From Pseudomonas putida (GTDB lineage: Bacteria; Pseudomonadota; Gammaproteobacteria; Pseudomonadales; Pseudomonadaceae): DNA of 64,000 nucleotides. Every line of letters begins with the position of its first letter. The first letter of the stretch is position 1. A program made the position numbers and the translations under genes. Positions 43,477 to 54,386 of this stretch are shown in pieces. The stretch spans positions 1 to 64,000 of the forward strand of contig NZ_SMTE01000012.1 in NCBI RefSeq assembly GCF_004357765.1, in the 5' to 3' direction. The notes beneath the pieces were generated by a model, which saw only the letters and a program-made list of their open reading frames with translations, searched no databases and was not told the origin of the DNA.

Positions 43477-43553
43477 TGGTCGGGACGGAGTGATTCGAAC
43501 ACTCGACCCCTTGCACCCCATGCAAGTGCGCTACCGGGCTGCGCTACGCCCCG
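43477..43553 (-). tRNA. tRNA-Pro(GGG)
   Basis: A 77-base cloverleaf including an encoded CCA. The acceptor stem is CGGGGCG...CGTCCCG (with the usual C1 of proline tRNA), D-arm GCGCAGCCCGGTAGCGC, anticodon arm CTTGC-ATGGGGT-GCAAG with anticodon GGG, and T-arm GAGTGTTCGAATCACTC. Its position after merR/ihfA and next to accessory DNA makes it a likely integration site. Confidence 0.95.
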
Positions 43554-43654
43554 ACTCTATTCTCAATGTTGCCGAGAACGGTGAAGAATGTACCCTAACC
43601 CGCTGATAAGTGAAAGCTTTTTCTCAAAAAAATTTCACAACCAACACCGCCAGG

Positions 43655-44011
43655 TCACTTCTTCAACACCACCAACACATCCTCCAACTCGACAATCATC
43701 TGCCGAATCAGCTGCTTGTACTGGGTAGTGTCATCCTTGGCCTCATCACTGGAGAGTCGCAATCGCGCCCCGCCGATGGTGAAGCCTTGGTCATAAAGCA
43801 ACGCGCGGATCTGGCGGATCATCAGCACGTCTTGCCGCTGATAATACCGCCGGTTCCCGCGTCGCTTGACCGGGTTGAGTTGCGGGAACTCTTGTTCCCA
43901 ATACCGAAGCACGTGCGGTTTCACCGCACAGAGCTCGCTCACCTCACCAATGGTGAAGTAGCGTTTCCCCGGAATGGGGGGCAGCTCGTCGTTATGGCTT
44001 GGTTCCAGCAT
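43655..44011 (-). CDS. MerR family transcriptional regulator
   Basis: A 118-residue MerR-type protein with helix-turn-helix [30 protein letters not shown] and the wing [16 protein letters not shown], followed by a dimerisation helix ([21 protein letters not shown]). It has no effector domain. It overlaps the end of ihfA by 20 bases, an arrangement widespread in gamma-proteobacteria. The start at 44011 (MLEPSHND) is preferred. Its target is unknown. Confidence 0.92.
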   Translation of the reverse strand: MLEPSHNDELPPIPGKRYFTIGEVSELCAVKPHVLRYWEQEFPQLNPVKRRGNRRYYQRQDVLMIRQIRALLYDQGFTIGGARLRLSSDEAKDDTTQYKQLIRQMIVELEDVLVVLKK

Positions 44012-44294
44012 AGGCCTCAACCCGGGCTTTCAGTTTCTGCCCTGGACGAAAGGTGACGACACGGCGCGCGCTGATCGGGATCTCTTCCCCTGTTTTAGGG
44101 TTGCGGCCCGGCCGTTGGCGCTTGTCGCGAAGGTCGAAGTTGCCGAAACCGGACAGCTTGACCTGCTCGTTGTCTTCAAGTGCGTGCCGAATTTCTTCGA
44201 AAAACAGCTCGACCAGCTCCTTGGCCTCGCGCTTGTTAAGCCCCAGCTCCTCGTACAGCCTTTCGGCCATCTCAGCTTTCGTCAGAGCACCCAT
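43992..44294 (-). CDS. ihfA: Integration host factor alpha subunit
   Basis: A 100-residue DNA-bending HU/IHF protein ([28 protein letters not shown]). The HU signature [24 protein letters not shown] contains the intercalating proline arm. It acts with IhfB in recombination, phage integration and sigma-54 promoter architecture, which is relevant to the sigma-54-like site at 21840. It lies 4 bases after pheT in the same operon, as in E. coli. Confidence 0.97.
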   Translation of the reverse strand: MGALTKAEMAERLYEELGLNKREAKELVELFFEEIRHALEDNEQVKLSGFGNFDLRDKRQRPGRNPKTGEEIPISARRVVTFRPGQKLKARVEAYAGTKP

Positions 44295-44298
44295 ACCG

Positions 44299-46692
44299 TT
44301 ATTTCCTTAACGTGGTGTTCAACCTTTGTTCGAGCGAGGTGAGGATAGTGTTCAACGTGGCGTTCACCTCATCGTCGTTAAGAGTGCGCGATGGATGCTG
44401 CCAGGTCAAGCCAACTGCCAGGCTTTTTCTATCAGGATCAATACCTTTACCCTGGTAGACATCAAACAGCCTGAGGTCTGTGAGCCATTCGCCTGCGTTG
44501 TCACGAATTACTTCAAGCACGTCTTGAGAAGCTACATCACGTCCTGCGATCAAAGCCAGGTCACGACGGGTTTCCGGGAACTTGGAGAGTTCGCTGAATT
44601 TCGGCAGGCGGCCTTCGACCACGTCGCCCAGGACCAGCTCGAAGACGTACACCGGGCGATCCAGGTCCAGGGCCTTGGCGACCTCTGGGTGGATGGCGCC
44701 GAGGTAGCCGACTTCCTTGCCGTCGCGCTCGATGCGGGCGGTTTGGCCGGGGTGCAGGGCTGGGTGCTTGCCGGCGACGAACTTGAAGTCGCTCAGGGCG
44801 CCGGAGTAGCCCAGCAGGGCTTCCACGTCAGCCTTGACGTCGAAGAAGTCGACGCCGTCGCGGCCGTTCGCCCAACCTTCTGGCAGGCGGCTGCCGGTGA
44901 CGACGCCGGCGATCATCGGCTGCTGCTTGAGGTCGCCGAGCTGGCCGACGAAGCGCAGGCCGCTTTCGAACAGGCGCACGCGGTCTTGCTGGCGGTTGAG
45001 GTTGTGCTGCAGCGCCTTGACCAGGCCCGGCCACAGGGACGCACGCATGGCGGCCATGTCGCTGGAGATCGGGTTGGCCAGCTGCAGGGGTTCTACGCCT
45101 GGGCTGAACAGCTCGAACAGTTTCGGGTCGATGAAGCTGTAGGTGATGGCTTCCTGGTAGCCGCGGGCGACCAGCAGGCGGCGCAGGTTCGGCAGCTCAC
45201 CGCGGGTTTCCGGCTTGCCCTGGGGCGCGAGGCGCGCCTGTGGGTAGCGGACCGGCAGGTTGTTGTAGCCGTACAGGCGGGCCAGCTCTTCGATCAGGTC
45301 GACTTCCAGGCTGATGTCGAAGCGGTGGCTTGGGACGCTGACGGTCCAGACCTCAGCGCCCGCGGCTCCGCCGTTGCGGGTAGTGGTCAGTTCCAGGGCG
45401 TTGAGCAGCTGCTCGACCTGGGCTGGGGCCATTTCCATGCCGAGCATCTGGGTGATGCGTTCGGCGCGCAGGGTGATCGGGGCGACCTTGGGCAGGTGCG
45501 CTTCGCTCACGGCTTCGACGACCGGGCCGGCTTCGCCGCCGACGATTTCCAGTACCAGGGCGGTGGCGCGCTCGATGGCTTCGCGGGCCAGCTGCGAGTC
45601 GACGCCGCGCTCGTAGCGGTGCGAGGCATCGGTGTGCAGGCCGTAGGAGCGGGCTTTACCGGCGACGGAAATCGGCTCGAAGAAGGCGCTCTCGAGGAAC
45701 AGGTCGCGGGTCTTCTCGGTGTTTACACCGCTGTGCTCGCCACCCATGACGCCGGCAATGGCCAGGGCGCGGGTGTGGTCGGCGATGACCAGGGTGTCGG
45801 CACGCAGGGCGACTTCCTGGCCGTCGAGCAGCACGAGCTTCTCGCCCTCCTCTGCCATGCGCACGCGGATGCCGCCGTTGATTTCGGCGAGGTCGAAGGC
45901 GTGCATCGGCTGGCCGAGTTCGAGCATCACGTAGTTGGTGATGTCGACGGCGGCGTCGATGCTGCGCACGTCGCTGCGGCGCAGGCGCTCGACCATCCAC
46001 AGTGGGGTCGGTTTGCTCAGGTCTACGTTGCGGATGACGCGGCCCAGGTAACGCGGGCAGGCGGCTGGGGCGCTGACTTCGACCGGGCGGACTTCGTCAT
46101 GGGCAGCCGGCACGGCGGGTACCACAGGGCGGGTGACCGGGGTGTCGTACAGGGCGCTGACATCGCGGGCCAGACCGGCGATGGACAGGCAATCGCCGCG
46201 GTTGGGGGTCAGGCCGATTTCGATGCTGGCGTCGTCGAGGCTCAGGTACTGGCGGATGTCCTCGCCAACCGGCGCGTCGGCGGCCAGTTCCAGCAGGCCG
46301 TCGTTCTCTTCGCTGATCTGCAGTTCGGCAGCCGAGCAGAGCATGCCGAAGGATTCGACGCCGCGCAGCTTGGCCTTCTTGATCTTGAAGTCGCCGGGCA
46401 ATTCGGCACCGATCATGGCGAACGGGATCTTGATGCCTGGGCGGGCGTTGGGGGCGCCGCAGACGACCTGGAAGGTTTCCTGGCCGTTGCTGACCTGGCA
46501 CACGCGCAGCTTGTCGGCGTCGGGGTGTTGTTCGGTGGCGAGGATTTCGCCCACGACGATGCCGCTGAACTGGCCAGCGGCCGGGGTGACGCTGTCGACT
46601 TCGAGGCCGGCCATGGACAGGCGGGCGACGAGGTCATCACGGGAGACTTGCGGGTTTACCCAACCGCGCAGCCACTGTTCACTGAATTTCAT
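44299..46692 (-). CDS. pheT: Phenylalanyl-tRNA synthetase beta subunit
   Basis: A 797-residue subunit of the alpha2-beta2 PheRS. It has the N-terminal EMAP/OB tRNA-binding region ([24 protein letters not shown]), B3/B4 editing domains, B5 domains and a C-terminal anticodon-recognition ferredoxin-like FDX-ACB domain ([16 protein letters not shown]). It lies 31 bases downstream of pheS. Confidence 0.97.
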   Translation of the reverse strand: MKFSEQWLRGWVNPQVSRDDLVARLSMAGLEVDSVTPAAGQFSGIVVGEILATEQHPDADKLRVCQVSNGQETFQVVCGAPNARPGIKIPFAMIGAELPGDFKIKKAKLRGVESFGMLCSAAELQISEENDGLLELAADAPVGEDIRQYLSLDDASIEIGLTPNRGDCLSIAGLARDVSALYDTPVTRPVVPAVPAAHDEVRPVEVSAPAACPRYLGRVIRNVDLSKPTPLWMVERLRRSDVRSIDAAVDITNYVMLELGQPMHAFDLAEINGGIRVRMAEEGEKLVLLDGQEVALRADTLVIADHTRALAIAGVMGGEHSGVNTEKTRDLFLESAFFEPISVAGKARSYGLHTDASHRYERGVDSQLAREAIERATALVLEIVGGEAGPVVEAVSEAHLPKVAPITLRAERITQMLGMEMAPAQVEQLLNALELTTTRNGGAAGAEVWTVSVPSHRFDISLEVDLIEELARLYGYNNLPVRYPQARLAPQGKPETRGELPNLRRLLVARGYQEAITYSFIDPKLFELFSPGVEPLQLANPISSDMAAMRASLWPGLVKALQHNLNRQQDRVRLFESGLRFVGQLGDLKQQPMIAGVVTGSRLPEGWANGRDGVDFFDVKADVEALLGYSGALSDFKFVAGKHPALHPGQTARIERDGKEVGYLGAIHPEVAKALDLDRPVYVFELVLGDVVEGRLPKFSELSKFPETRRDLALIAGRDVASQDVLEVIRDNAGEWLTDLRLFDVYQGKGIDPDRKSLAVGLTWQHPSRTLNDDEVNATLNTILTSLEQRLNTTLRK

Positions 46693-46723
46693 GCTGTTCT
46701 CCTGAAAGTGTCGTCGATTGGGC

Positions 46724-47803
<1,080 letters not shown>

Positions 47804-47809
47804 TTACAC

Positions 47810-47831
47810 CCGGCGGCGCGAACACCGCCGG
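47810..47831 (-). terminator. GC-rich hairpin after rplT
   Basis: CCGGCGG / CCGCCGG arms with an 8-base loop, 18 bases past the rplT stop. It lacks a strong T-run, so partial termination or RNA protection is more likely than full termination. Confidence 0.4.
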
Positions 47832-47848
47832 ATGATTGTCGTGGGTAC

Positions 47849-48205
47849 TTAAGCCAGAACGGCTTTAGCTTTCTCGACAATCGCAGCAAACGCCGCTTTT
47901 TCGTTCACTGCCAGGTCAGCCAGAACCTTACGGTCGATTTCGATCGACGCCTTTTTCAGGCCAGCAATCAGACGGCTGTAGGACAGACCGTTGGTGCGGG
48001 CACCGGCGTTGATACGAGCGATCCACAGGGCGCGGAACTGACGCTTCTTCTGGCGACGGTCACGGTAGGCGTATTGACCAGCCTTGATGACCGCCTGCTT
48101 GGCAACACGGAATACGCGCGAGCGAGCGCCGTAGTAGCCTTTAGCCAGTTTCAGGATTTTCTTGTGACGCTTACGAGCGATTACGCCGCGCTTTACACGA
48201 GCCAT
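47849..48205 (-). CDS. rplT: Ribosomal protein bL20
   Basis: A 118-residue large-subunit protein ([39 protein letters not shown] in parts), of standard length. It is needed for early 50S assembly and in E. coli represses the rpmI-rplT mRNA. It lies 28 bases after rpmI. Confidence 0.98.
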   Translation of the reverse strand: MARVKRGVIARKRHKKILKLAKGYYGARSRVFRVAKQAVIKAGQYAYRDRRQKKRQFRALWIARINAGARTNGLSYSRLIAGLKKASIEIDRKVLADLAVNEKAAFAAIVEKAKAVLA

Positions 48206-48233
48206 GAGTAACTTCCTCTATCTTTGACCGAAA

Positions 48234-48428
48234 TTAACGTACGCGCAGCATGCGCTCGACTTTTGCCACGTCAGACGGGTGCAGCAAGCTGGCACCGCGC
48301 AGTTGACGCTTACGCTTGGTCGACATTTTGGTCAGGATGTGGCTCTTGAAAGCGTGCTTGTGCTTGAAGCCGGAAGCGGTCTTCAGGAAGCGCTTCGCAG
48401 CACCGCTCTTGGTTTTCATTTTTGGCAT
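48234..48428 (-). CDS. rpmI: Ribosomal protein bL35
   Basis: A 64-residue basic protein, [20 protein letters not shown] with the [16 protein letters not shown] centre. The start at 48428 is the family start; an ATG five codons upstream has no support. It lies between infC and rplT. Confidence 0.97.
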   Translation of the reverse strand: MPKMKTKSGAAKRFLKTASGFKHKHAFKSHILTKMSTKRKRQLRGASLLHPSDVAKVERMLRVR

Positions 48429-48489
48429 GTTGGAACTCCGCATTCGATAAAATTACACAATAATCATCAGGCCTGCCGTGCCCGGGAGA

Positions 48490-49035
48490 TTACTTCTTCT
48501 TTTTGGGGGCGATGACCATCATAAGCTGGCGTCCTTCCATCTTCGGATGCTGCTCGACGGAGCCGTATTCGGCGAGGTCGGCTTCGACCCGCTTCAACAG
48601 CTCCATACCCAGCTCCTGGTGGGCCATCTCACGACCACGGAATCTCAGAGAGATCTTGGCCTTGTCCCCATCACTAAGGAAACGTACCAGGTTGCGTAGT
48701 TTTACCTGGTAATCCCCTTCTTCCGTCCCTGGACGAAACTTGATTTCTTTGATCTGGATCTGCTTCTGGTTTTTCTTGGCTTCGTTGGCCTGCTTCTTCT
48801 TCTCGAAGAGATGCTTGCCGTAGTCCATCACCTTGCAGACGGGCGGCTGCGCGTCGGCAGAAATCTCTACCAGATCCAGCTTCGCTTCATCAGCGATACG
48901 AAGCGCTTCATCAATCGAGACGATGCCAACCTGCTCGCCGTCAGCGCCAATTAACCGAACCTCGCGTGCCGAGATATTCTCGTTGATCGGGGCCTTCGGT
49001 GCAGCTCGTTTATCGTTTCTCATTTCACGCTTAAT
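48490..49035 (-). CDS. infC: Translation initiation factor IF-3 (AUU start)
   Basis: A 181-residue IF-3 with N-domain ([19 protein letters not shown]), linker and C-domain ([19 protein letters not shown], then MVIAPKKKK). The start is taken as ATT at 49035. The only Shine-Dalgarno site, GGAG (49047-49044), lies 8 bases before it. The ATG at 49041 is just 2 bases from that site and overlaps the thrS stop. An AUU start is the known basis of IF-3 autocontrol in E. coli. If ATG is used, two residues are added (183 in total). Confidence 0.93.
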   Translation of the reverse strand: MKREMRNDKRAAPKAPINENISAREVRLIGADGEQVGIVSIDEALRIADEAKLDLVEISADAQPPVCKVMDYGKHLFEKKKQANEAKKNQKQIQIKEIKFRPGTEEGDYQVKLRNLVRFLSDGDKAKISLRFRGREMAHQELGMELLKRVEADLAEYGSVEQHPKMEGRQLMMVIAPKKKK

Positions 49036-49040
49036 AGTCA

Positions 49041-50963
49041 TTACTCCGATTCTTGGCGACCACGCCGGGAAACCGCATGCGACAGGAGCTCAGCGAACTG
49101 CGCGACGGGCATGGAGCCCAGGTCTGCGCCTTCGCGAGTACGCACTGCGACGGTTTGCGTTTCGACTTCGCGGTCCCCTATAACCAAAAGGTACGGGACC
49201 TTGAGCAAAGTATGCTCGCGGATTTTAAAGCCGATCTTCTCATTTCTCAAGTCCGACTTGGCACGGAACCCGCTACCGTTCAGAGCATTTTCCACTTCGA
49301 GGGCGAAATCGGCCTGTTTGTCGGTGATGTTCATGATCACCGCCTGGGTCGGTGCCAGCCAGGCTGGGAACACACCGGCGTAATGCTCGATGAGCATGCC
49401 GATGAAGCGCTCGAACGAACCGAGGATGGCGCGGTGCAGCATCACCGGGCGCTTGCGCGCGTTGTCTTCGGCGATGTAGCTGGCGTCCAGACGCTCTGGC
49501 AGGTTCGGGTCGTACTGCAGGGTACCACACTGCCAGTTACGGCCGAGGCAGTCACGCAGGGTGAACTCGATCTTCGGACCGTAGAAGGCGCCCTCGCCCG
49601 GCTGGTATTCCCACTCCAGGCCCGACTCGTTCAGGGCATCGGCCAGTGCGCCTTCGGCACGGTCCCACAGCTCTTCGGAGCCTACGCGCTTGGCCGGACG
49701 GGTGGACAGCTTCATGGCGATGTCGCTGAAGCCGAAGTCCTTGTACACGTCCAGGGTCAGCTTGATGAAGTCGGCGGCTTCTTTCTTCACCTGATCTTCG
49801 GTGCAGAAGATGTGCGCGTCGTCCTGGGTGAAGCCACGCACACGCATGATGCCGTGCAGTGCGCCAGATGGCTCGTTACGGTGGCAGGCACCGAATTCGG
49901 CCAGGCGCAGCGGCAGGTCGCGGTAGCTCTTCAGGCCCTGGTTGAACACCTGCACGTGGCACGGGCAGTTCATCGGCTTGACCGCGAAGTCACGGCTTTC
50001 CGACGAGGTGGTGAACATGTTCTCGGCGTAGTTCGACCAGTGGCCGGAACGCTCCCAGAGGATGCGATCGACGACCTGTGGGGTCTTGATCTCGAGGTAG
50101 CCGTTCTTGCGCTGTACGTCGCGCATGTACTGCTCGAGGACCTGGTACACGGTCCAGCCGGCCGGGTGCCAGAACACCATGCCCGGGGCTTCTTCCTGCA
50201 GGTGGAACAGGTCGAGCTGCTTGCCGATCTTGCGGTGGTCGCGTTTCTCGGCTTCTTCGATGCGCTGGATGTAGGCGGCCAGTTGCTTCTTGTCGGCCCA
50301 GGCGGTGCCGTAAACGCGTTGCAGTTGCTCGTTCTTGGCATCGCCGCGCCAGTAGGCGCCGGACAGCTTGGTCAGCTTGAATGCCTTGAGGAAGCGAGTG
50401 TTCGGCACGTGCGGGCCACGGCACATGTCAACGTATTCTTCGTGGTAATACAGGCCCATGGCCTGTTCGTCCGGCATGTCTTCGACCAGACGCAGCTTGT
50501 AGTCTTCGCCACGGGCCTTGAACACGTCGATGACTTCGGCGCGCGGGGTCATCTTCTTGATGACGTCGTAGTCCTTCTCGATCAGCTCCATCATGCGCTT
50601 TTCGATGGCGGCCATGTCTTCAGGGGTGAAGGGGCGCTCGTAGGCGATGTCGTAGTAGAAGCCTTCGTCGATGACCGGACCGATGACCATCTTGGCGGTC
50701 GGGTACAGCTGTTTCACCGCGTGGCCGACCAGGTGGGCGCACGAGTGACGGATGATCTCCAGTCCCTCTTCATCTTTAGGGGTGATGATCTGCAGGGTGG
50801 CGTCGTTCTGGATCAGGTCGCAGGCGTCGACCAGCTTGCCGTCGACCTTGCCGGCCACGGTGGCCTTGGCCAGGCCGGCGCCAATGGAAGCGGCGACTTC
50901 GGCTACGGATACGGCATGATCGAACGAACGTTGACTGCCATCGGGAAGAGTAATAACGGGCAT
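49041..50963 (-). CDS. thrS: Threonyl-tRNA synthetase
   Basis: A 640-residue class II synthetase. It has an N-terminal TGS domain ([24 protein letters not shown]), an editing domain ([16 protein letters not shown] with the HxxxH zinc-like motif), a catalytic core ([25 protein letters not shown]) and an anticodon-binding C-terminus. The ATG at 50963 has GGAGG upstream. Its last Glu codon (GAG) provides part of the infC ribosome site. A leader hairpin at 50983-51003 mimics the tRNA-Thr anticodon arm. Confidence 0.97.
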   Translation of the reverse strand: MPVITLPDGSQRSFDHAVSVAEVAASIGAGLAKATVAGKVDGKLVDACDLIQNDATLQIITPKDEEGLEIIRHSCAHLVGHAVKQLYPTAKMVIGPVIDEGFYYDIAYERPFTPEDMAAIEKRMMELIEKDYDVIKKMTPRAEVIDVFKARGEDYKLRLVEDMPDEQAMGLYYHEEYVDMCRGPHVPNTRFLKAFKLTKLSGAYWRGDAKNEQLQRVYGTAWADKKQLAAYIQRIEEAEKRDHRKIGKQLDLFHLQEEAPGMVFWHPAGWTVYQVLEQYMRDVQRKNGYLEIKTPQVVDRILWERSGHWSNYAENMFTTSSESRDFAVKPMNCPCHVQVFNQGLKSYRDLPLRLAEFGACHRNEPSGALHGIMRVRGFTQDDAHIFCTEDQVKKEAADFIKLTLDVYKDFGFSDIAMKLSTRPAKRVGSEELWDRAEGALADALNESGLEWEYQPGEGAFYGPKIEFTLRDCLGRNWQCGTLQYDPNLPERLDASYIAEDNARKRPVMLHRAILGSFERFIGMLIEHYAGVFPAWLAPTQAVIMNITDKQADFALEVENALNGSGFRAKSDLRNEKIGFKIREHTLLKVPYLLVIGDREVETQTVAVRTREGADLGSMPVAQFAELLSHAVSRRGRQESE

Positions 50964-51301
50964 GGCGCCTCCTCTCCTAGTGGTGACCCCTACCAAAGGT
51001 CACGTGGGTTGGGATGAGCCAGTACAAGATCCGACCTGTCTTCCGCGGGGAAGCCTGCCTCACAGTGGCAGAAGCCTTTCGGCTTGCCAGGGACGAACCA
51101 GAGTGACTGGAAAGAAATAAAGATAGTTACAGGCTGGACGATGTCAGCTGCAAGCCGGGCATGCTAGCACGGGGCCTGCGACGGCCGTAGAAAATATTTG
51201 GAAAATGGCGCAGAAGCGGTGAACTAATGCAAAAAATTTCCTATCAGACCAAGGGAAGCAACCTACTCTTGATGAGACCTTAACCCAAGGAGTAACTGGT
51301 T
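50964..51301. other. Divergent leader and promoter region of thrS
   Basis: This 338-base gap carries the thrS leader. It has the anticodon-arm mimic at 50983-51003 and another stable hairpin at 51066-51089 (TGGC and AAGCC arms around TTTC). The other side serves the small periplasmic protein gene at 51302, with AAGGAG just before its ATG. No other ORF is seen. Confidence 0.55.
50983..51003 (-). promoter_or_regulatory. thrS translational operator mimicking the tRNA-Thr anticodon arm
   Basis: On the minus strand GTGACC-TTTGGTAGG-GGTCAC folds into a 6-bp stem. With a closing U-G pair the loop becomes seven bases, UUGGUAG, with U at position 33 and GGU at 34-36, the anticodon of tRNA-Thr. It lies 20-40 bases before the ATG, just upstream of the ribosome site, as in the E. 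coli thrS operator, where ThrRS binds and blocks ribosomes. Confidence 0.65.
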
Positions 51302-51607
51302 ATGCGAGTACCGTCTCTTCTGGCCCTGGCGGCCGCCGGCGCCCTGCTGCTGCCTGTGGCTGCCAATGCTGGCAACTTCCCTGCCGAGAAGGAGGGCCAC
51401 TACATGACCCAGTGCCAACAGGTGGCCAGCGGTCAGGGCGTTGACGCCGCGGCCGCGAAAAAGCACTGTGAGTGTGGCGCCCAGGCGATCAAGAAGAATT
51501 TCACCGACGCAGAGATTGCCGACCTGGACAGCACTGATGGCGTCGACGCCAAGCTGATGCAGAGGGCGCAAACCATTGTGAGACAGGCCTGCGCACCAAA
51601 GAGCTGA
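51302..51607 (+). CDS. Small periplasmic cysteine-containing protein
   Basis: A 101-residue protein with a Sec signal (MRVPSLLALAAAGALLLPVAANA) and a mature helical domain with four cysteines (CQQVASG, HCECGAQ, and a C-terminal QACAPKS), which may form two disulfides. AAGGAG lies upstream of the ATG. The function is unknown. It is divergent from thrS. Confidence 0.75.
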   Translation: MRVPSLLALAAAGALLLPVAANAGNFPAEKEGHYMTQCQQVASGQGVDAAAAKKHCECGAQAIKKNFTDAEIADLDSTDGVDAKLMQRAQTIVRQACAPKS

Positions 51608-51769
51608 AACCTTAAAGCCAGAGCAGGCCAGGGATTATTTGCCCTGGATCAATATCCAGCGAAGGTAAAAGGCGCTACATGCGCAGAATTAGACTATGAT
51701 GTTCCCCGTGCTCCGTAGCCTCGGCCGCATTGCACCACCGAAAAAACTAAATGTTCTGGAGATTCACCC

Positions 51770-51982
51770 ATGTCCAATCGCCAACAAGGCACCGTCAAAT
51801 GGTTCAATGATGAGAAAGGCTACGGCTTCATCACCCCAGCAGGCGGCGGCGACGACCTGTTCGTACACTTCAAGGCCATCGAATCCGACGGCTTCAAGAG
51901 CCTGAAAGAAGGCCAGACTGTTTCCTTCGTCGCCGAGCGCGGCCAGAAGGGCATGCAGGCTGCACAGGTTCGTCCGGAGTAA
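51770..51982 (+). CDS. CspA-family cold-shock protein
   Basis: A 70-residue single cold-shock domain with RNP1 KGYGFI and RNP2 LFVHF, starting [20 protein letters not shown]. It binds single-stranded nucleic acid and melts mRNA structure. A 160-base 5' region after the previous gene is typical of the family. A strong terminator follows. It is most like CspD/CapB-type proteins of pseudomonads. Confidence 0.95.
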   Translation: MSNRQQGTVKWFNDEKGYGFITPAGGGDDLFVHFKAIESDGFKSLKEGQTVSFVAERGQKGMQAAQVRPE

Positions 51983-51995
51983 TTCGGATAGCTGT

Positions 51996-52026
51996 AAAAA
52001 AACCCGCCCTCGTGGCGGGTTTTTTT
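51996..52026 (+). terminator. Intrinsic terminator after the cold-shock gene
   Basis: CCCGCC / GGCGGG stem with a CTCGT loop, flanked by seven A and seven T. Suitable for both directions. Confidence 0.9.
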
Positions 52027-52044
52027 ATGGGGGTTTGCGAGGGG

Positions 52045-52134
52045 CTGTGGCGACCCTTTCGCGGGACAAGCCCGCTCCCACAGGGACACCACAGCGTCTG
52101 AAAACTGTGGTGTCCCGCGAAAGGGCCGCCACAG
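52045..52134. repeat. Paired REP (REPIN-like) palindrome
   Basis: The 24 bases at 52045-52068 match the reverse complement of 52111-52134 at 23 positions. Inside, ACACCACAG (52086-52094) pairs with CTGTGGTGT (52105-52113). A GCGGGACAAGCCCGCTCCCA REP core lies in the first arm. Two REPs in inverted orientation form a mobile REPIN unit. Confidence 0.7.
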
Positions 52135-52143
52135 ACGACTACA

Positions 52144-52461
52144 TCACCCGCAATTGACCCGCGTCACCACACCCTGCTCGTCCACGCTCAGGTTCAAACG
52201 TTCGGAACGATATTCCAAGGTCACCACATCACGTGGCTTGAGGATACGTGCAACCTGCGAACCGCTGGCCTTGCGCGCTTGCTCCAGCAGGTCGGCGGTG
52301 CCGGGCTTGCCGATGGCGAAATCGGCGCCGCTGGCCGAACAGCGACCATCGTTGCCGGTCGGCGGCGTCGGGCCAGTGCCACCGGAAGAGCCGCCAGTGC
52401 TGCAACCAGCCAGGACGGTAGCCACCAGCAAGGTCGCCAGGGAAGCACGGGTACGGAACAT
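52144..52461 (-). CDS. I78-type protease inhibitor-like lipoprotein
   Basis: A 105-residue lipoprotein (lipobox LAGC near residue 20, then a Gly/Ser/Thr/Pro-rich linker). Its C-terminal 60 residues match the I78 inhibitor family: IGKPGTADLLEQARKASGS, RILKPRDVVTLEYRSERLN, and the end VDEQGVVTRVNCG. The conserved Cys pair (in GRCSAS and VNCG) is present. It would guard the cell surface against serine proteases. The start at 52461 (MFRTRASLATLL) gives a proper signal peptide. Confidence 0.82.
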   Translation of the reverse strand: MFRTRASLATLLVATVLAGCSTGGSSGGTGPTPPTGNDGRCSASGADFAIGKPGTADLLEQARKASGSQVARILKPRDVVTLEYRSERLNLSVDEQGVVTRVNCG

Positions 52462-52747
52462 GAATCCTCCTAATCGAATTGTGAACTGTCTATTGCGACA
52501 CTTCCGCTTACGGTTTGTTGCACAACCGACAGAGTCTGCCTGAATAGGCGACACGACGCGAAAGACAATCGTGACCTAATTTTGCCTACCCCTCTTGGTT
52601 TGTAGCCTGCGCACTTTTATTCTTAAGTCGCAGGGTGATTGACGCAAAGTCATGATTTACTGCAAGAAGTGGAGCGCACCGTGCCTCCCCCGAACGCCAG
52701 GATCGCGCGTTCGCCCCTCCGCACCAGGCCCGCAGCGAGAGCCTTCC

Positions 52748-52960
52748 ATGAGCAGCCACAGTATCGACGCCGACATCAAGGTCAAATGGGCCGAGGGCCA
52801 GAGTGCCTATAGCCCGGGAACCCCCGAGGAACTGTTGCTGATTGCCATCGACCTGCTGGTGCGTGATCGCGGCAGTGAGGCGGCCCGTAGCTTTATCGAT
52901 CAGGTGTTCGAGCGGTATGCGCCGCATGGGGCGGTGGCTATCGAGCCGAGTGCGGGGTGA
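52748..52960 (+). CDS. Small conserved protein of unknown function
   Basis: A 70-residue acidic protein (MSSHSIDADIKVKWAEGQSAYSPGTPEELLLIAIDLLVRD in parts), helical in its second half (SEAARSFIDQVFERY). GCGAGAGCC lies upstream as a weak ribosome site. Similar short proteins are common in Pseudomonas without known role. A REP follows directly. Confidence 0.55.
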   Translation: MSSHSIDADIKVKWAEGQSAYSPGTPEELLLIAIDLLVRDRGSEAARSFIDQVFERYAPHGAVAIEPSAG

Positions 52961-52991
52961 CAGGCTGATCGGTGGGGGATGGCACGGGCTG

Positions 52992-53035
52992 CGCCCGTGT
53001 TCGCGGGGCAAGCCCGCTCCCACAGGATCTTCACC
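52992..53035. repeat. REP sequence
   Basis: GCGCCCGTGTTCGCGGGGCA followed by AGCCCGCTCCCACAGG, the reverse form of the GTGGGAGCGGGC REP. It lies between the small gene and the rbs operon end. Confidence 0.65.
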
Positions 53036-53073
53036 GTCCTGGAAAAAGGCGCAGCCGGTGCCAGCCACCGTCG

Positions 53074-53472
53074 CTAGAAGATTACCCCAGAGATCAGCGC
53101 GATATTGGTATAGGGCTGGCACTCCCCGGTACGCACCACGGCGCGGGCATTTCTGGTCAGCGCCTTGAACGCCTCGTGGCTCACCCACTCACGCTTGCCC
53201 AGCTTGCGCTGGGAGCGCTCGATCTCGACCATGGCCGGCGGCACCACGTCTTTCATCTCCTCGGCCAGCACATGGCGCTCCACCTGCAACTCACTGAGCA
53301 CGACCCGCAGCACGCTGGAAAAGTCGGGAATGCCCGGTGTCAGCGCCAGGTCGATCACCTCCACCCCCGGCGGCACCGGCAGCCCGGCATCGCCGATCAC
53401 CAGGATGTCGCCGTGGCCCATGCCGGCAATCACCCGCGACAAGGCCACGTTCAGCAGAGGGGTCTTCTTCAT
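53074..53472 (-). CDS. rbsD: D-ribose pyranase
   Basis: A 132-residue enzyme that speeds interconversion of pyran and furan forms of ribose before phosphorylation. It begins [32 protein letters not shown], with the catalytic His in GMGHGD and the later [17 protein letters not shown]. It overlaps rbsK by 4 bases. Last gene of the ribose operon. Confidence 0.95.
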   Translation of the reverse strand: MKKTPLLNVALSRVIAGMGHGDILVIGDAGLPVPPGVEVIDLALTPGIPDFSSVLRVVLSELQVERHVLAEEMKDVVPPAMVEIERSQRKLGKREWVSHEAFKALTRNARAVVRTGECQPYTNIALISGVIF

Positions 53473-54377
53473 GGGTCCAGTTCCTCCAGATAAGGGATGG
53501 ATGGCTGGGCACCCACGCGGGTGACCGACAACGCTGCAGCGCGCTGGCCGAAGGCGATGGCCTCGCCCTCCTCCAGCCCACGAACCAGGCCGGCGGCGAA
53601 GCCACCGATGAAGGTATCGCCTGCCGCCGTGGTGTCCAGCGCCTTGACCTTCGGCGCGGGGTAATGCGAGCTACCCTCAGGGCTGACGAACAAGGCCCCC
53701 TGGGCACCCAGGGTCACGATCACCTTGCCGGCGCCCAACTGTAACAGCTGCTGGGCCGCAGCGCGGGCGCTGGCCTCATCGTTCACGACAAGGCCGGTCA
53801 ACGCCTCGGCCTCGCTTTCGTTAGGCGTGAGGTAGTCGATATGGGGCAGCCATTCGGGCGGCAACGGGCCGGTGGCCGGCGCCGGGTTGAGGATCACCCG
53901 CTTGCCCAGCTCATGCCCGCGGGCCAAGGTCCAGGCCACGGTATCGGCCGGCACCTCGAGCTGGCAGATGATCACTTCGGCAGCCTGCAGCAACGCATCG
54001 AAGCGCTGCACGGCTTGCGGCGTCAGCAGGCCGTTGCCACCTGGCACGATGACGATGCAGTTCTGGCTGCTGGCATCCACGGTGATCAACGCCACACCGC
54101 TGGACACACCCTCGCATACGCCCACGCCCTCGCAGTCGATGCCTTCCACTTCCAATGCCGCGCGCAGTTGCTCGCCATAGGCGTCGTCACCGACGTTGCC
54201 GACCATGGCCACGCTGCCGCCCAGGCGCGCCACGGCCACCGCCTGGTTGGCGCCCTTGCCGCCGGGCACGGTGAAGAACGTTTCGCCGGCCAGCGTCTCA
54301 CCCGGGCGAGGCAGCCGCTGGGCGCGTGCCACCAAGTCCATGTTGAGGCTGCCCACTACCACTACCTTGGCCTGCAT
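53469..54377 (-). CDS. rbsK: Ribokinase
   Basis: A 302-residue PfkB-family kinase forming ribose-5-phosphate. N-terminal signature GSLNMDLV, then [16 protein letters not shown] (substrate), and the catalytic [16 protein letters not shown] with the base Asp. It lies between rbsR and rbsD, 9 bases after rbsR. Confidence 0.95.
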   Translation of the reverse strand: MQAKVVVVGSLNMDLVARAQRLPRPGETLAGETFFTVPGGKGANQAVAVARLGGSVAMVGNVGDDAYGEQLRAALEVEGIDCEGVGVCEGVSSGVALITVDASSQNCIVIVPGGNGLLTPQAVQRFDALLQAAEVIICQLEVPADTVAWTLARGHELGKRVILNPAPATGPLPPEWLPHIDYLTPNESEAEALTGLVVNDEASARAAAQQLLQLGAGKVIVTLGAQGALFVSPEGSSHYPAPKVKALDTTAAGDTFIGGFAAGLVRGLEEGEAIAFGQRAAALSVTRVGAQPSIPYLEELDP

Positions 54378-54386
54378 GGCTGTTCC

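Noticed and set aside
51066-51089. Second thrS leader hairpin as another tRNA-Thr mimic
   Set aside because: It is a stable stem, but its loop has no threonine anticodon with a preceding U33, so mimicry cannot be argued.
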